A DNA stretch of 64,000 bases from the NCBI GenBank assembly GCA_030435675.1, contig CM059622.1:15004001-15068000 (forward strand). Reading direction: 5' to 3'. Source of the stretch: Steinernema hermaphroditum (taxonomy: Eukaryota; Nematoda; Chromadorea; Rhabditida; Steinernematidae). Below, one piece after another: positions 54,075 through 64,000 of this stretch. The notes under the pieces are model-generated. The model had not been told where the DNA came from. It saw only the letters and a list, made by a program, of their open reading frames with translations, and made no database searches. The position numbers were made by a program, and so were the translations under genes. How positions within the stretch are numbered: position 1 is the stretch's first letter; the number at the start of each line of letters is the position of its first letter.

Positions 54075-54905
54075 ATGGATTACATCTCTCCCGACTTCTG
54101 CGATCGCGTTTACCATCTCCTTCCGCTCAGCCACCTGCAGACAATCCGCAGCGAAGTTTCATCGCGTCTATGGGGAGATTCCGCCAGATATCATCTTGGA
54201 AAACGTAAGACGCTCGTTCTTACCGACTCCACGTGCCTCGATCATCGAAGAAGGGGTATCAGTTCAGCGCCAGCCATGTACAGCACTGAGATCCAAAAGA
54301 AGAAAAGCAAAGATCCGTACGTCAGATTCTTGTGGGTAACGGACACTAGTGAGATCAGCGAATGGCCCTTGGAAAACGCAGAACAGTTCTATGTCGGGGC
54401 GCACTACACTGCTGACCAACTGACAATCACCGGATCTCAACAAGCCCATCAAACTATATTAATGGAGACCGAGGTAACCAAGCTTCTTTTCACACAGATG
54501 ACCCTATGGTATGACTGTGAGGCGTCAAGAGATCTCCTGCGTAGACATATTAACCGTGGTGTCCTCGAGAAAGTGCATCTTGGAGGAGGGTGGACAGACG
54601 AAGAAGTGTTCGAAGACCTTCTTTTCCAGGATCAACTTGTCGACTTTAGATCTGATACTTCAGAGATCAGATTTAGTGCGTCCACCATTCAGAGGTTGAT
54701 CAATCACTTTGTGGCCATCGGCGAAGGAGGACAGCACTACCAAGGAAAGGACTTTGCGTTCAAGGCCTATCGATGCGATGTCAAAAGCATGCTCACCGAA
54801 ACCGAATTTAAGCGTTCAAGAACGGGACAGCTGACAAGGGGACAGGTGCGAGCAACCTACATTTCTTACACATCCTATGTTCGTTTTGTTCTTTTCGCTT
54901 CTTAA
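54075..54905 (+). CDS. F-box-like family 2 protein, copy 3
   Basis: Intronless, 276 residues, taken from MDYISPDFCDRVYHLLP because this aligns with copies 1 and 2; the open frame extends upstream to 53,982 without conservation. Blocks: LSHLQTIRSEVSSRLWGDS, RRHINRGVLEKVHLGGGWTD, DQLVDFRSDTSEIRFSASTI. The first 40 residues have an F-box-like pattern. It lies about 215 bp downstream of copy G. Confidence 0.68.
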   Translation: MDYISPDFCDRVYHLLPLSHLQTIRSEVSSRLWGDSARYHLGKRKTLVLTDSTCLDHRRRGISSAPAMYSTEIQKKKSKDPYVRFLWVTDTSEISEWPLENAEQFYVGAHYTADQLTITGSQQAHQTILMETEVTKLLFTQMTLWYDCEASRDLLRRHINRGVLEKVHLGGGWTDEEVFEDLLFQDQLVDFRSDTSEIRFSASTIQRLINHFVAIGEGGQHYQGKDFAFKAYRCDVKSMLTETEFKRSRTGQLTRGQVRATYISYTSYVRFVLFAS

Positions 54906-55055
54906 AATGCTTTGTTGTCTTAAAATGATTTTGATTAAATGGTTATGGTATCCACATGTGTTAAGACTGTCCGCGCAGGCTCAAGCCAAAGAATCATGGG
55001 CGAGGGCTTTCGTGGCAGGACCGCTTGTATGAGAAAGGCCAGTTGATGTAGGCAT

Positions 55056-55137
55056 GCAGTCATGTCCGAGTGGTTAAGGAGATTGACTAGAAATCAATTG
55101 GGCTCTGCCCGCGTAGGTTCGAATCCTGCTGACTGCG
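55056..55137 (+). tRNA. tRNA-Ser (AGA)
   Basis: 82 nt. The acceptor pairs GCAGTCA with TGACTGC. The anticodon loop reads CTAGAAA, giving anticodon AGA; a long class II variable arm (TGGGCTCTGCCC) follows, as in serine tRNAs. The T loop has GGTTCGAATCC. A TTTTTT terminator begins about 5 nt downstream. Confidence 0.93.
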
Positions 55138-55554
55138 AATATTTTTTATTTCATTCACTTTCGTTTTGCTGACAGTTTGCATTAATGGAGACGTACCCTA
55201 CATAATGTGCTCACCTGTTCTACCTGTTATTCGTTCTAAAGCCTCTGTGAAATTACTCTCCTTTAATTGAATTTTACGCGTTTGTTGTGCTTTTAATTAA
55301 ATAAACGCGGCTGCGCGCGAATTCGCGTCCTCCGGGTACTAAAAACCGAGTAGCCCATAGCCCTGCGGGCAGCCAGACACCATAGCTCTGCGGGCGGCAA
55401 GATTGGCGCTCATTTAAATGGCTGAAGTGAGCGAAATCGAATTACGTCTTTCATTATCAGGCTCTGTAAATGCATTAATAATTAAACAGCATAGCCAGCG
55501 ACTAATCACTGGGTATAGGTCATGCTATGAAGACAGCATAAAAAAGTCTTTTTG
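55138..55554. other. Spacer upstream of receptor gene 1
   Basis: About 55,150-55,310 is related to 58,390-58,560 (ACCTGTTATTCGTTCTAAAGC, TTTGTTGTGCTTTTAATTAAAT). 55,436-55,554 is practically identical to 58,683-58,801, so the receptor duplication includes its promoter. Confidence 0.6.
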
Positions 55555-56547
55555 ATGTTGTCGTTTTTCACACACGAGCTCTTTACCGTCCTCATGACTT
55601 CCACTTCCATCGTCTTCTTTGTTGTGTCCATCGCAGGGTCCTACTTGATTGTGTACAAAACGCCCCCCACCGTCGCCGCATATCAATTTTATTTCCTTTT
55701 CCTCAATAGTGCATATCAGTTAACTATCTTCTTTGTCGGAATATTCGGATGGATCGACATTCAATTAGCGTCAGATGGATTGATTTGTGTGACTTTTTCG
55801 GGAATTATTGAGCGTTTCCCCAGAAATGCCGGTTGTGTGGAAATATTCTTCGTCTTGCTGGGCGTGTTTGCAGTGATTAGTGCCATATTTCTGCCTTTTC
55901 TCTACCGATACTGTCACGTTTGCCATCCAAAGTCCTTCTACTGCACTAATCCGATGTGGCCGAAAGCCATAAATGTGGTTCTATCGATTTCCACCTCATT
56001 TCCGTTGGCACTATCCGTTACGTTATATCTTCATAAACTGGTAATGCAAAAAATGACCACAGACATGTAGCGATGATCACTTCAGGATTCTCGAGGATAT
56101 AGTGAAGACGACCTTGCCGTTTGTTTTCAAGTCGACCCTCTACTCTTCGGATGGGCATGTATGACGGCGACCTATATTGTCATCATTATGACGATGTGCT
56201 TCATTTTCACTTATCGAGTTGTGAGGACCTTGAAGTTGCAGATGGTTCAGGCGAGCAAGAGGACAAAGGACATGCAAAGGGCGCTCACCATCACCTTGCT
56301 CTTATCCGCGCTGATACCGACAATTCTTGGGATGTTACCCGTTCTTCTCGGTTTGTACCTGCTCGCTTCAAAGGAGGAGCACATGGAATACTTGATTCGC
56401 ACCATATATATTACTTGTGTTCTCGAAGGACTGCTGAACATAATCTGCACTATCGTCCTGGTGAAGCCCTATAGAGATGTGTTACGCTCTTGGGCGTGTT
56501 TCAAGAAGTCGGAGACAGTGATTTCAGTGGTGCCAAGCATGAAATGA
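55555..56547 (+). CDS. Seven-transmembrane chemoreceptor, Str-superfamily type, copy 1
   Basis: Nematode-type chemosensory GPCR. Exons 55,555-56,040 and 56,086-56,547 with a 45-nt intron give 315 residues. The splice joins LYLHKL to DSRGYSEDDLAVCF, which keeps one frame; ORFs that ignore the intron break here. Helices: TSTSIVFFVVSIAGSYLIVY (TM1), then FYFLFLNSAYQLTIFFVGIF, GVFAVISAIFLPFLYRYCHV, AINVVLSISTSFPLALSV, MTATYIVIIMTMCFIFTY, ALTITLLLSALIPTILG and YITCVLEGLLNIICTIVLVK. Ends KPYRDVLRSW, the Srh/Sri/Srd-type TM7 exit. Ligand unknown. Confidence 0.85.
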
Positions 56548-57079
56548 CATTCTAATAAATGAACATGATGCTGAGTTAACATTAACATTTGCTTTGCATT
56601 AACGGAAACGTACTCGAAACATAGAGTAGGAAACTTATCGCATCCTATCTACAAGTAAATTCCAACGCAAGTATGAAACGACTGACGTTCAGTAAAAATC
56701 ATCTATGGCGATCCTGTTGATGGAGACCCTCTGACAAACATCCTATCGCCCTATATGCTTTATTTGTGGATTTAGTGTGCATATCAAGCAGTGTACTATG
56801 GCTCTTTTTGCATAAGCAAAAACTTAGCTTCAAAACCCACTAGGATACTTGTCATGATTGTCTGAACCAGCTATTCATACGCAAATATGAACTCATTGGT
56901 GCTCAGTAAATGGCGTCTATCGAAGAGACGACTTCTTGTTACGTTTTTCATTTTCAGGCGCTGTGAATGCATTAATAATTAAACAGCATAATAATCGAAT
57001 AACTACCACCAGCGGTTAAGTGGCTATAAGCAGTGGGTTATGTTGAATTCGAATGTGACGTAAGGGTAATATATTTGTT
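56548..57079. other. Spacer between receptor genes 1 and 2
   Basis: AATAAATGAAC just after the stop may be the polyadenylation signal. GCATTAATAATTAAACAGCAT near 56,970 also precedes genes 1 and 3 and may be a shared upstream element. Confidence 0.5.
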
Positions 57080-58075
57080 ATGGCGTTCTTCACCTACAAG
57101 CTGTATACAGTTCTTATGACTTCGACTTCCATCATCTTTTTTGTTGTGTCCATCGCAGGGTCCTACTTGATTGTGTACAGAACGCCTCCTATCATCGCCG
57201 CATATAAATATTATTTTCTTTTCCTGAATAGCGCGTATCAGTTAGCTATCTTCTCAGTCGGAATATTCGGATGGATCGACATTCAATTATCGTCAGATGG
57301 ACTGATTTGTCTATTCTATTCCGGAATTATTCAACTTTTCCCTAGAAACGTTATTTATCCGGAAATTTTGTCCACCTTGCTGGGCGTATTTGCAGTAGTC
57401 AATGCCATCTTTCTGCCTTTTCTCTACCGATACTGTCACGTTTGCCACCCGAAGTCCTTCTACTGTATTAATCCGCTGTGGCCGAAAGGCATAAATGTGG
57501 CTCTATCGATTGCCACCTCATTTCTGTTGGCGCTACCCGCCACGCTACACATCTATCTTTATAAATTGGTAATGCAAAAAATGACCACAGACATGCAGAG
57601 ATGACCATTTTAGGAATCTCGCGGATATAGTGAAGACGACATTGTCGTTTGTTTTCTATTTGGCCCTGTACTCTTGGGATGGACATGCACGACAGCGGCC
57701 TATATTGTCATCATTATGACGATGTGCTTCATCTTCACTTATCGAGTTGTGAGGACCTTGAAGTTGCAGATGGTTCAGGCGAGCAAGAGGACAAAGGACA
57801 TGCAAAGAGCGCTCACCATCACCTTGCTCTTATCCGCACTGATACCGACAATTCTTGGAGTGTCACCCATCCTTCTCTTTTTGTACCTGCTCGCTTCAAA
57901 GGAGGAGCATATGGAATATTTGCTTCGCACCATATATATTACTTGTGTCCTCGAAGGACTGCTGAACATAATCTGCACTATCGTCCTGGTGAAGCCCTAC
58001 AGAGACGTGCTACGCTCTTGGGTACGTCTCAAGAAGTGGGACACAGTGATTTCAGTGGTGCCAAAGATTACGTAA
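57080..58075 (+). CDS. Seven-transmembrane chemoreceptor, copy 2
   Basis: Exons 57,080-57,568 and 57,614-58,075, 316 residues, with an intron at the same position as copy 1. The start ATG is at MAFFTYKLYTVLMTSTS. More diverged from copies 1 and 3 in exon 1 (IPVVNA/VYPEIL region) than in exon 2, where the second half (RTLKLQMVQASKRTKDMQRA onward) is nearly the same. This suggests partial gene conversion of exon 2. KPYRDVLRSW tail present. Intact. Confidence 0.85.
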
Positions 58076-58801
58076 AATGAAACTTGTTCGTGTTCACAAA
58101 GTTAACAGAGATCACAGCGCAATGAGATAAATACACTCACTGTTCTGGAAATGTCATCCGCGACCCAATTTGGTCCAAAAAATCACCTAATGCAAACAGA
58201 AATCGATTCAAAAGAAGCAATCAAAACGCCGAAACTGACGAAAACACGCGAGAAGAAGTGAATTGAGGAAAAGTTGACTTGCCCTGACCGATGTTAATTC
58301 CGAATCTGAGCACAGACCTTGCCCGCTTCAATAAAGGTTTCGTGAAGTCATCGGAATTGAGTATTTTGTTTTTTGATTTGTTTCACTTTCATTTTGGTGA
58401 TAGTTTGCATGACTCTCACTCATGTCGCGGTGGCGAGCGGTCGGTCCTTCGCACCCTACATAAAGTGCTCACCTGTTCCACCTGTTATTCGTTCTAAAGC
58501 CAACATGAACTTACTGTCCTTTAAGTGAATTTTACTCTTTTGTTGTGCTTTTAATTAAATGATTATGGTGTTCACATGTGTCGAGACTATCAGCACCGTA
58601 GAACCATCCGTGCACCCTTCTCAAGCCGGAGAAACCATGAAATCATAGACGTCTATCAAAGAGAAAGAGCCTTCATGTTATCATCGAATTACGTCTTTCA
58701 TTATCAGGCTCTGTAAATGCATTAATAATTAAACAGCATAGCCAGCGACTAATCACTGGGTATAGGTCATGCTATGAAGACAGCATAAAAAAGTCTTTTT
58801 G
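58076..58801. other. Spacer between receptor genes 2 and 3
   Basis: Carries duplicated blocks of the 55.1-55.5 kb spacer but without the tRNA gene. 58,683-58,801 is the near-identical promoter block. Confidence 0.55.
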
Positions 58802-59794
58802 ATGTTGTCGTTTTTCACACACGAGCTCTTTACCGTCCTCATGACTTCCACTTCCATCGTCTTCTTTGTTGTGTCCATCGCAGGGTCCTACTTGATTGTG
58901 TACAAAACGCCCCCCACCGTCGCCGCATATCAATTTTATTTCCTTTTCCTCAATAGTGCATATCAGTTAACTATCTTCTTTGTCGGAATATTTGGATGGG
59001 TCGACATTCAATTATCTTCTGATGGACTGATTTGTGTGACTTTTTCGGGAATTATTGAGCGTTTCCCCAGAAATGCCGGTTATGTGGAAATATTCTTCGC
59101 CTTGCTGGGCGTGTTTGCAGTGATTAGTGCCATATTTCTGCCTTTTCTCTACCGATACTGTCACGTTTGCCATCCAAAGTCCTTCTACTGCACTAATCCG
59201 ATGTGGCCGAAAGCCATAAATGTGGTTCTATCGATTTCCACCTCATTTCTGTTGGCACTATCCGTTACGTTATATCTTCATAAAATGGTAATGCAAAAAA
59301 TGACCACAGACATGTAGCGATGATCACTTCAGGATTCTCGAGGACATACTGAAGACGACCTTGCCGTTTGTTTTCAAGTCGACCCTGTACTCTTCGGATG
59401 GGGATGCATGACAGCGACCTATATTGTCATCATTATGACGATGTGCTTCATCTTCACCTATCGAGTTGTGAGGATCTTGAAGTTGCAGATGGTTCAGGCG
59501 AGCAAGAGGACAAAGGACATGCAAAGGGCGCTCACCATCACCTTGCTCTTATCCGCACTGATACCGACAATTCTTGGGATGTTACCCGTTCTTCTCGGTT
59601 TGTACCTGCTCGCTTCAAAGGAGGAGCACATGGAATACTTGATTCGCACCATATATATTACTTGTGTTCTCGAAGGACTGCTGAACATAATCTGCACTAT
59701 CGTCCTGGTGAAGCCCTATAGAGATGTGTTACGCTCTTGGGCGTGTTTCAAGAAGTCGGAGACAGTGATTTCAGTGGTGTCAAACATGAAATGA
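58802..59794 (+). CDS. Seven-transmembrane chemoreceptor, copy 3
   Basis: Exons 58,802-59,287 and 59,333-59,794, 315 residues. Differs from copy 1 at only a few residues (for example IQLSS for IQLAS, NAGYVEIFFALL for NAGCVEIFFVLL, STSFLLALS for STSFPLALS). Same intron, promoter block and 3' end. A very recent tandem duplicate. Intact. Confidence 0.87.
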
Positions 59795-60034
59795 CATTCT
59801 AATAAATGAACATGATGCTGAGTTAACATAACATTGCATGTTTCCATCATGTTTCGTTCTCCATGTCGCGATTGTGCAATGAGATTCAACATCTGGAAAT
59901 GGGAGGCCTCCATCATGTTTCGTTCTCTTTATGGAACACATTGCAGATTTCTATTTTCGTAATGACATACAATGCTAAGGAATTCCGCTGCTTCAGTCAT
60001 TCAAGGAGTTGTTTCTGTTTCCACTTCGATTATA

Positions 60035-61457
60035 CAGTGCGTCCAGTAATGATACGTCCACCTCTTTTTTCTCGCATATCTCGCGATTAACGAACTTTGA
60101 CAAACTGTAACATCCACCATTTGAAAGAGCAGCCAAAATAACGGTACTTAGCATAGAACGTTCGGAGTTCGGTGTTGGAGGTTGGTGAAAAAAATATGGT
60201 TTTTTTAAAAATAGGCCCAGATTGCTGTCCAGAAATGATACGTCCACCCAACGAATAATTCGCTGTTTTCTGTTTTTTGCGTTCGTTTTGCTTCAGGTTC
60301 ACTGTTATTCATAATTCTACGGCGTTCCAGGGTTGTTTTGTGAGTGGTGGGCCGCGACCCGTGCTCAAAAGATGTCGTAAAAGGCCATATTGTAGTCCTC
60401 CATGCCGAATACCTATCTAGCCGTCAAACTGCGTACATTTTCTTCGCAAACAGCTTCCAAACCACGCAAAACACCGTTATCTGCGTCGAGAATTGCATAA
60501 GTGCACAAGTGAGATCATTTAAGCGTTTATGGGCATCACTTGCCCTTCAAAACTTAGAACCCCAACTTGACCTGTTTTCTTGCCCGGGTCCTGGAACGAT
60601 CCGGAATACGGTATTTTCGGCCTTTTTCATCGCTATCACGTTTTAGAGCGTATGCGAAAACCCTCCATATGTTTTATTCCTTGCAAAATGGAGTACTTTT
60701 CAAAATATTTGTGGATCTTGAAAAATCCCATGAAAAACTGCCTTTTTCCATTGTAAATTCCATGGTACGTGGCATATCGTGAAATACGTTGAAAGATACA
60801 TCATTTTTCATGGAATAAAACATATGGAGGGTTTTCGCATACGCTCTAAAACGTGGTGGTGATGAAAAAAGCCGAAAATACCGTATTCCAGATCGTTCTG
60901 GGACCCGAACAAGAATGCAGGTCAAGTTGGGGTCTTAAGTTTTGAACTGGAAATGATGCCGAGAAGCACTTAAATAATCTCATTTGTGTGCCTGTGTGAT
61001 TCTCGACACGTAAAACGGTGGTTTGCGTGGTTTGGGGGCTGTTGGTGAGGAGGATTTACACAATTTGACGTGTAAATAAGTATTCGGCATGGAGCACCAC
61101 AATTTGGCCTTTTACGACATCTTTTGAGCACGGGTCGCGGCCCACCACTCACAAAACAACCCTGGAACGCCGTAGAATTATGAATAACAGTGAACCTGAA
61201 GCAAAACGAACGCAAAAAACAGAAAACAGCGAATTATTCGTTGGGTGGACGTATCATTTCTGGACAGCAATCTGGGCCTATTTTTAAAAAAACCATATTT
61301 TTTTCACCAACCTCCAACACCGAACTCCGAACGTTCTATGCTAAGTACCGTTATTTTGGCTGCTCTTTCAAATGGTGGATGTTACAGTTTGTCAAAGTTC
61401 GTTAATCGCGAGATATGCGAGAAAAAAGAGGTGGACGTATCATTACGGGACGCACTG
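60035..61457. mobile_element. 1.4-kb snap-back element, whole-length inverted repeat
   Basis: Ends CAGTGCGTCCAGTAATGATA and, reversed, CAGTGCGTCCCGTAATGATA, flanked by TA on both sides. The two halves are complementary almost throughout, with the axis near 60,745: GAGTGGTGGGCCGCGACCCG / CGGGTCGCGGCCCACCACTC, TATGGAGGGTTTTCGCATAC / its complement, GGTCAAGTTGGGG / CCCCAACTTGACC. A second ATGATACGTCCACC motif lies inside each arm. No transposase. TA duplication and CAGT ends are Tc1/mariner-like. Confidence 0.9.
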
Positions 61458-61634
61458 TAGTCGCTCATTATATAATCTGTATGTTGTGAAAACTACAGAA
61501 TGGAAAAGGTTTGCAGATTGAGTAACTGGACGATAGATCGACCCGTTATGAGTAAAACGTTAACTTATAAAACTGAACAAAAAGCAATTCTGAATGCACT
61601 TCTTCTGTTTTCTTTGCCGCAGTGGAAAAACAAT
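61458..61634. other. Spacer
   Basis: Short spacer between the snap-back element and the tRNA gene. TTTTT (minus strand, from the AAAAA at 61,626-61,630) serves as tRNA terminator. Confidence 0.5.
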
Positions 61635-61707
61635 TGATCCTGGCCGGGTTCGAACCGACGACCTTCTGCGTGTAAAGCAGACGTGATAACCACTACACCA
61701 CAGGACC
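61635..61707 (-). tRNA. tRNA-Val (TAC)
   Basis: 73 nt. The acceptor pairs GGTCCTG with CAGGATC (one G-T pair). D arm TGGTGTAGTGGTTATCA (A box), anticodon loop TTTACAC with anticodon TAC, T arm GTCGGTTCGAACCCGGC (B box). A T-run lies a few bases downstream on the minus strand. Confidence 0.92.
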
Positions 61708-62549
61708 ATATGCCGGGATAGAAGTGCAAGAGTTTGTACTTCAGAACTTATAGTCTTTTCAAATCATCGAAGCATATATACCACGCGCCATGACGCCAGC
61801 TTACAGTTCATCGCTAATGCGGCTATCATACACCTGTGTATTCTGTGTTGTTCGCAAACATAACATGCGGAAACGTGGCATTGGGTGGGGTAACCTGTCC
61901 TCAAGGTGAAGAATTAAGTCTAAAGACACAAAACATTGAATATCGCGTCGATTACGCTCGTCTTCACGCGTTGTCCTTTCGTGGCACAGATGGGTTTTAA
62001 GGGACATCATTTCTTCCACTTGGAAGGAGTAATCATTTTGTTTTATGCTGCAGTATATCTGAGTCTTTGATTACCACAAAAGCGCTGGCTATGGAGGAGA
62101 TCGAAGATGTATACTTTGGCTATTGTTTCATCCTATAGACATAGTATAACAATGCTTATATCCCATGGCATAACGGCCGTAAACCGGCAGCTTTTGATCT
62201 GTCAGTGTGGCTCGGTTAGACACCGGCCGCAGTCCTCTGCGTACTTTTGCCTTCCTTGTAAACACAAGGTGTTTCCTAAGGTCATCAGGCAGCTACTGTG
62301 TGTTTATGCCCTACGCTTCCGGCATTTCAAAGAACGAGGCCAACTTTAGTCATTCGTCCTTGGATTATCCTCTTGATCTTCTGTGACTAAGTTCGCAGTC
62401 AAATGCACTCTTGTTGTTGTGAATCATTTCGACAGACTCTTTGCAGATAATTCAGTATTTGATTGTTTCTCTCTTGGGGTGTGGCTGGACTTGTCTAGCA
62501 CTTTGGATATGACTATAGAATGGCCTGATTTTTCTTTCTTATTTTGCAG
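61708..62549. other. Gene-poor interval
   Basis: Short open frames near 61.8-62.35 kb show no conserved features. A good splice acceptor (TTTCTTATTTTGCAG) ends this interval at 62,549. Confidence 0.4.
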
Positions 62550-62792
62550 ATGTTCTCCGGTAATTTGAGCGTGGGAGTGACATCTCTGTTGGTAACCCAA
62601 TCCCAAATGGAAACCTTATCCCAAGCGGCAAAATTACTTAGGGGCGCATTCGACAAAAAGCGCTTTGCATATAAGGTTCCGACGAAAAATCTTATGTCAA
62701 TTTTTTATAACGGACTCTTGCTATTGGGAGTGAAAATGGGCCACTATAAGAAGTGCTATTCACTGCTGCTGACAAGCGATCTAGTGCGCTGA
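62550..62792 (+). CDS. Possible small gene or last exon, 80 residues
   Basis: ATG lies immediately after the acceptor TTCTTATTTTGCAG, so it is either a trans-spliced start or the start of a downstream exon. The frame reads MFSGNLSVGVTSLLVTQSQM, AKLLRGAFDKKRFAYKV, FYNGLLLLGVKMGHYKKC and stops at 62,792. No family recognised and no clear upstream exon found. Confidence 0.3.
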   Translation: MFSGNLSVGVTSLLVTQSQMETLSQAAKLLRGAFDKKRFAYKVPTKNLMSIFYNGLLLLGVKMGHYKKCYSLLLTSDLVR

Positions 62793-64000
62793 ATTATCTC
62801 TATTATGTGCCTTCTGCCTTGCTTTGCAACCAAATGGCAAATCTGGAAAAACGCCGTCTCAGCCGTGTCCTTTGACATTTAGACCGCCCCTTTCTGCCGT
62901 ACCATTAACGGTCCTTCTCTGAGGATTTTGACCGTCTCCCTTGAGGGTTGTAACGAAACTACCGAGGTAGAACAGCTGTGAGTTTTCGGTGACAAACGCG
63001 CGATATAAAATAAATTGGTGACGTAGTCGCGAGGGCCTTCACAAAAATCGGCCAGACGGTGAGTGGCGCACGACATACTATCCCATTCCATGAAGAACGT
63101 CCAAATCCGATTCAAATCTATGGGGACAGTTCAAAAACCACGGCTCACTCACAGCTCACTCCCATGTGAGGGACGTAGATTAGACTGGCAAGAGAACCTT
63201 CTCAAATGTCCAACAAAGATCGAGCTGCAAATTGTCACATAGATAGGCATGCCTTATTGCTGCGCTGTCAATATTTATTTTCATTTCATTTTTTTGGTTT
63301 TGCGGGCCTTTTTTAGATAAACATGATACGGAAGAGAACATGTAGTTCCACCACAACAATGGAAGTCACCATCGATCATGCCTAGACCCCCCCCCTACGA
63401 AGGGTGTTTATATAGTGCGTGTACCTGTGCGTGTAAACTGACTTCATTTTTAGGGTTAACATTCACTTATGCACGCCATTTTTAAGCTCGATGTGAGACC
63501 CATACGTATGTTCCCTTCCAAGATTTTATGGAGTTGCTAGGGGCTTAGAATCGAACGCAGATAAAGTCACCTGCCCTCTATCAACAGCAGAGATGGTCTG
63601 GTTTGGGTTGAGGTTTTCGGATGGGGTTCAAGTTTCCAAAATCCGCATGAGGCCTCGATTTTTCGGCTCTTTGATATTCGCCCAGATTACTTCTTTTATC
63701 ATGGTAACCTGCTTTATTTGTGCGTTGTCGTGGTAGATTCTAGAAATTGGCTGTTCTGCCTGATTTCCACAGTGTGGTACGGTGCCTAACGAATCATAAT
63801 GGTTGTTTTACTTACTTTTTTTATATCGACTGAACCCCCTTGTCCCCCGAAAACATCATCGTCATGATTCCCGTGCTATCGTGGGATCGTGCATTCAATT
63901 ATATTTCACCATTGTTTGACACTTGACTATAATATTATTGTTCAAGTGCTACAATCTGTGTTTCCATAACTGTCGCTATTACTCATCAATGCGTGTCCTT
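62793..64000. other. Gene-poor interval to the window end
   Basis: An open frame at 62.9-63.1 kb on the minus strand has no support. There is a C-run (CCCCCCCC) near 63,388. I recognise no gene, tRNA or transposon end here. Confidence 0.4.

Noticed and set aside
55552..56474. Two separate short receptor fragments per locus, suggesting pseudogenes
   Set aside because: A 45-nt intron (GTAATG...TTCAG) joins the halves in frame in all three loci.

Overview
The window is nuclear DNA from a nematode. Evidence: short introns of about 43-65 nt with TTTCAG acceptors, pyrimidine-rich AG sites just upstream of first ATGs (as expected for trans-splicing), closely spaced same-strand genes, chemoreceptor-type 7TM genes with a KPYR tail, a Cys-loop acetylcholine receptor, and conserved genes that match known animal families. 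I cannot name the species. It reads as a rhabditid-type worm rather than a parasite of known identity.

1-7 kb is conserved housekeeping sequence: an RNA polymerase I subunit (RPA12) and exocyst Sec6 on the minus strand, then LYRM1 and an eEF2-lysine methyltransferase packed end to end on the plus strand. 7-8.4 kb holds the first head-to-head pair of a small secreted Ser/Leu/Gly-rich protein family. An intronless helical protein of unknown function follows at 8.7-9.6 kb. 12-19.2 kb is one nicotinic receptor gene whose long introns are filled with inverted repeats and TE relics. 19.8-20.7 kb is a kringle-like membrane protein. 21-24.6 kb is ZFR (zinc fingers plus DZF domain). 25.6-27.2 kb is PPAN/LPD-6 (Brix domain, ribosome biogenesis), and 27.4-29.7 kb is a ULK3-type kinase with MIT domains.

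30-48 kb is accessory, TE-rich sequence. It holds two divergent paralogues of an F-box-like family, a small Ly6-type GPI protein, a mariner copy, an apparently intact Tc1/mariner-superfamily element that splits a gene at a TA site, a TRIM-like direct-repeat element, a secreted Thr-rich protein, several MITEs, and a methylene-THF dehydrogenase/cyclohydrolase gene.

48.9-54.9 kb is a second cluster of the secreted family (two more head-to-head pairs, one member broken by a 1-kb fold-back transposon), interleaved with a second F-box-like family. 55-59.8 kb has a tRNA-Ser and three tandem 7TM receptor genes, two of them nearly identical. 60-61.5 kb is a 1.4-kb element that is one large inverted repeat. 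It is followed by a tRNA-Val and sparse sequence to the end.

The most unusual objects are (a) the secreted-protein family, always in divergent pairs around a duplicated promoter spacer, (b) the fold-back element with minisatellite termini and a 9-bp target duplication inside one family member, and (c) a Tc1/mariner-superfamily transposon sitting in a gene so that excision with one TA left would keep the reading frame. All calls come from reading the sequence and recalled family knowledge; no database search was run.
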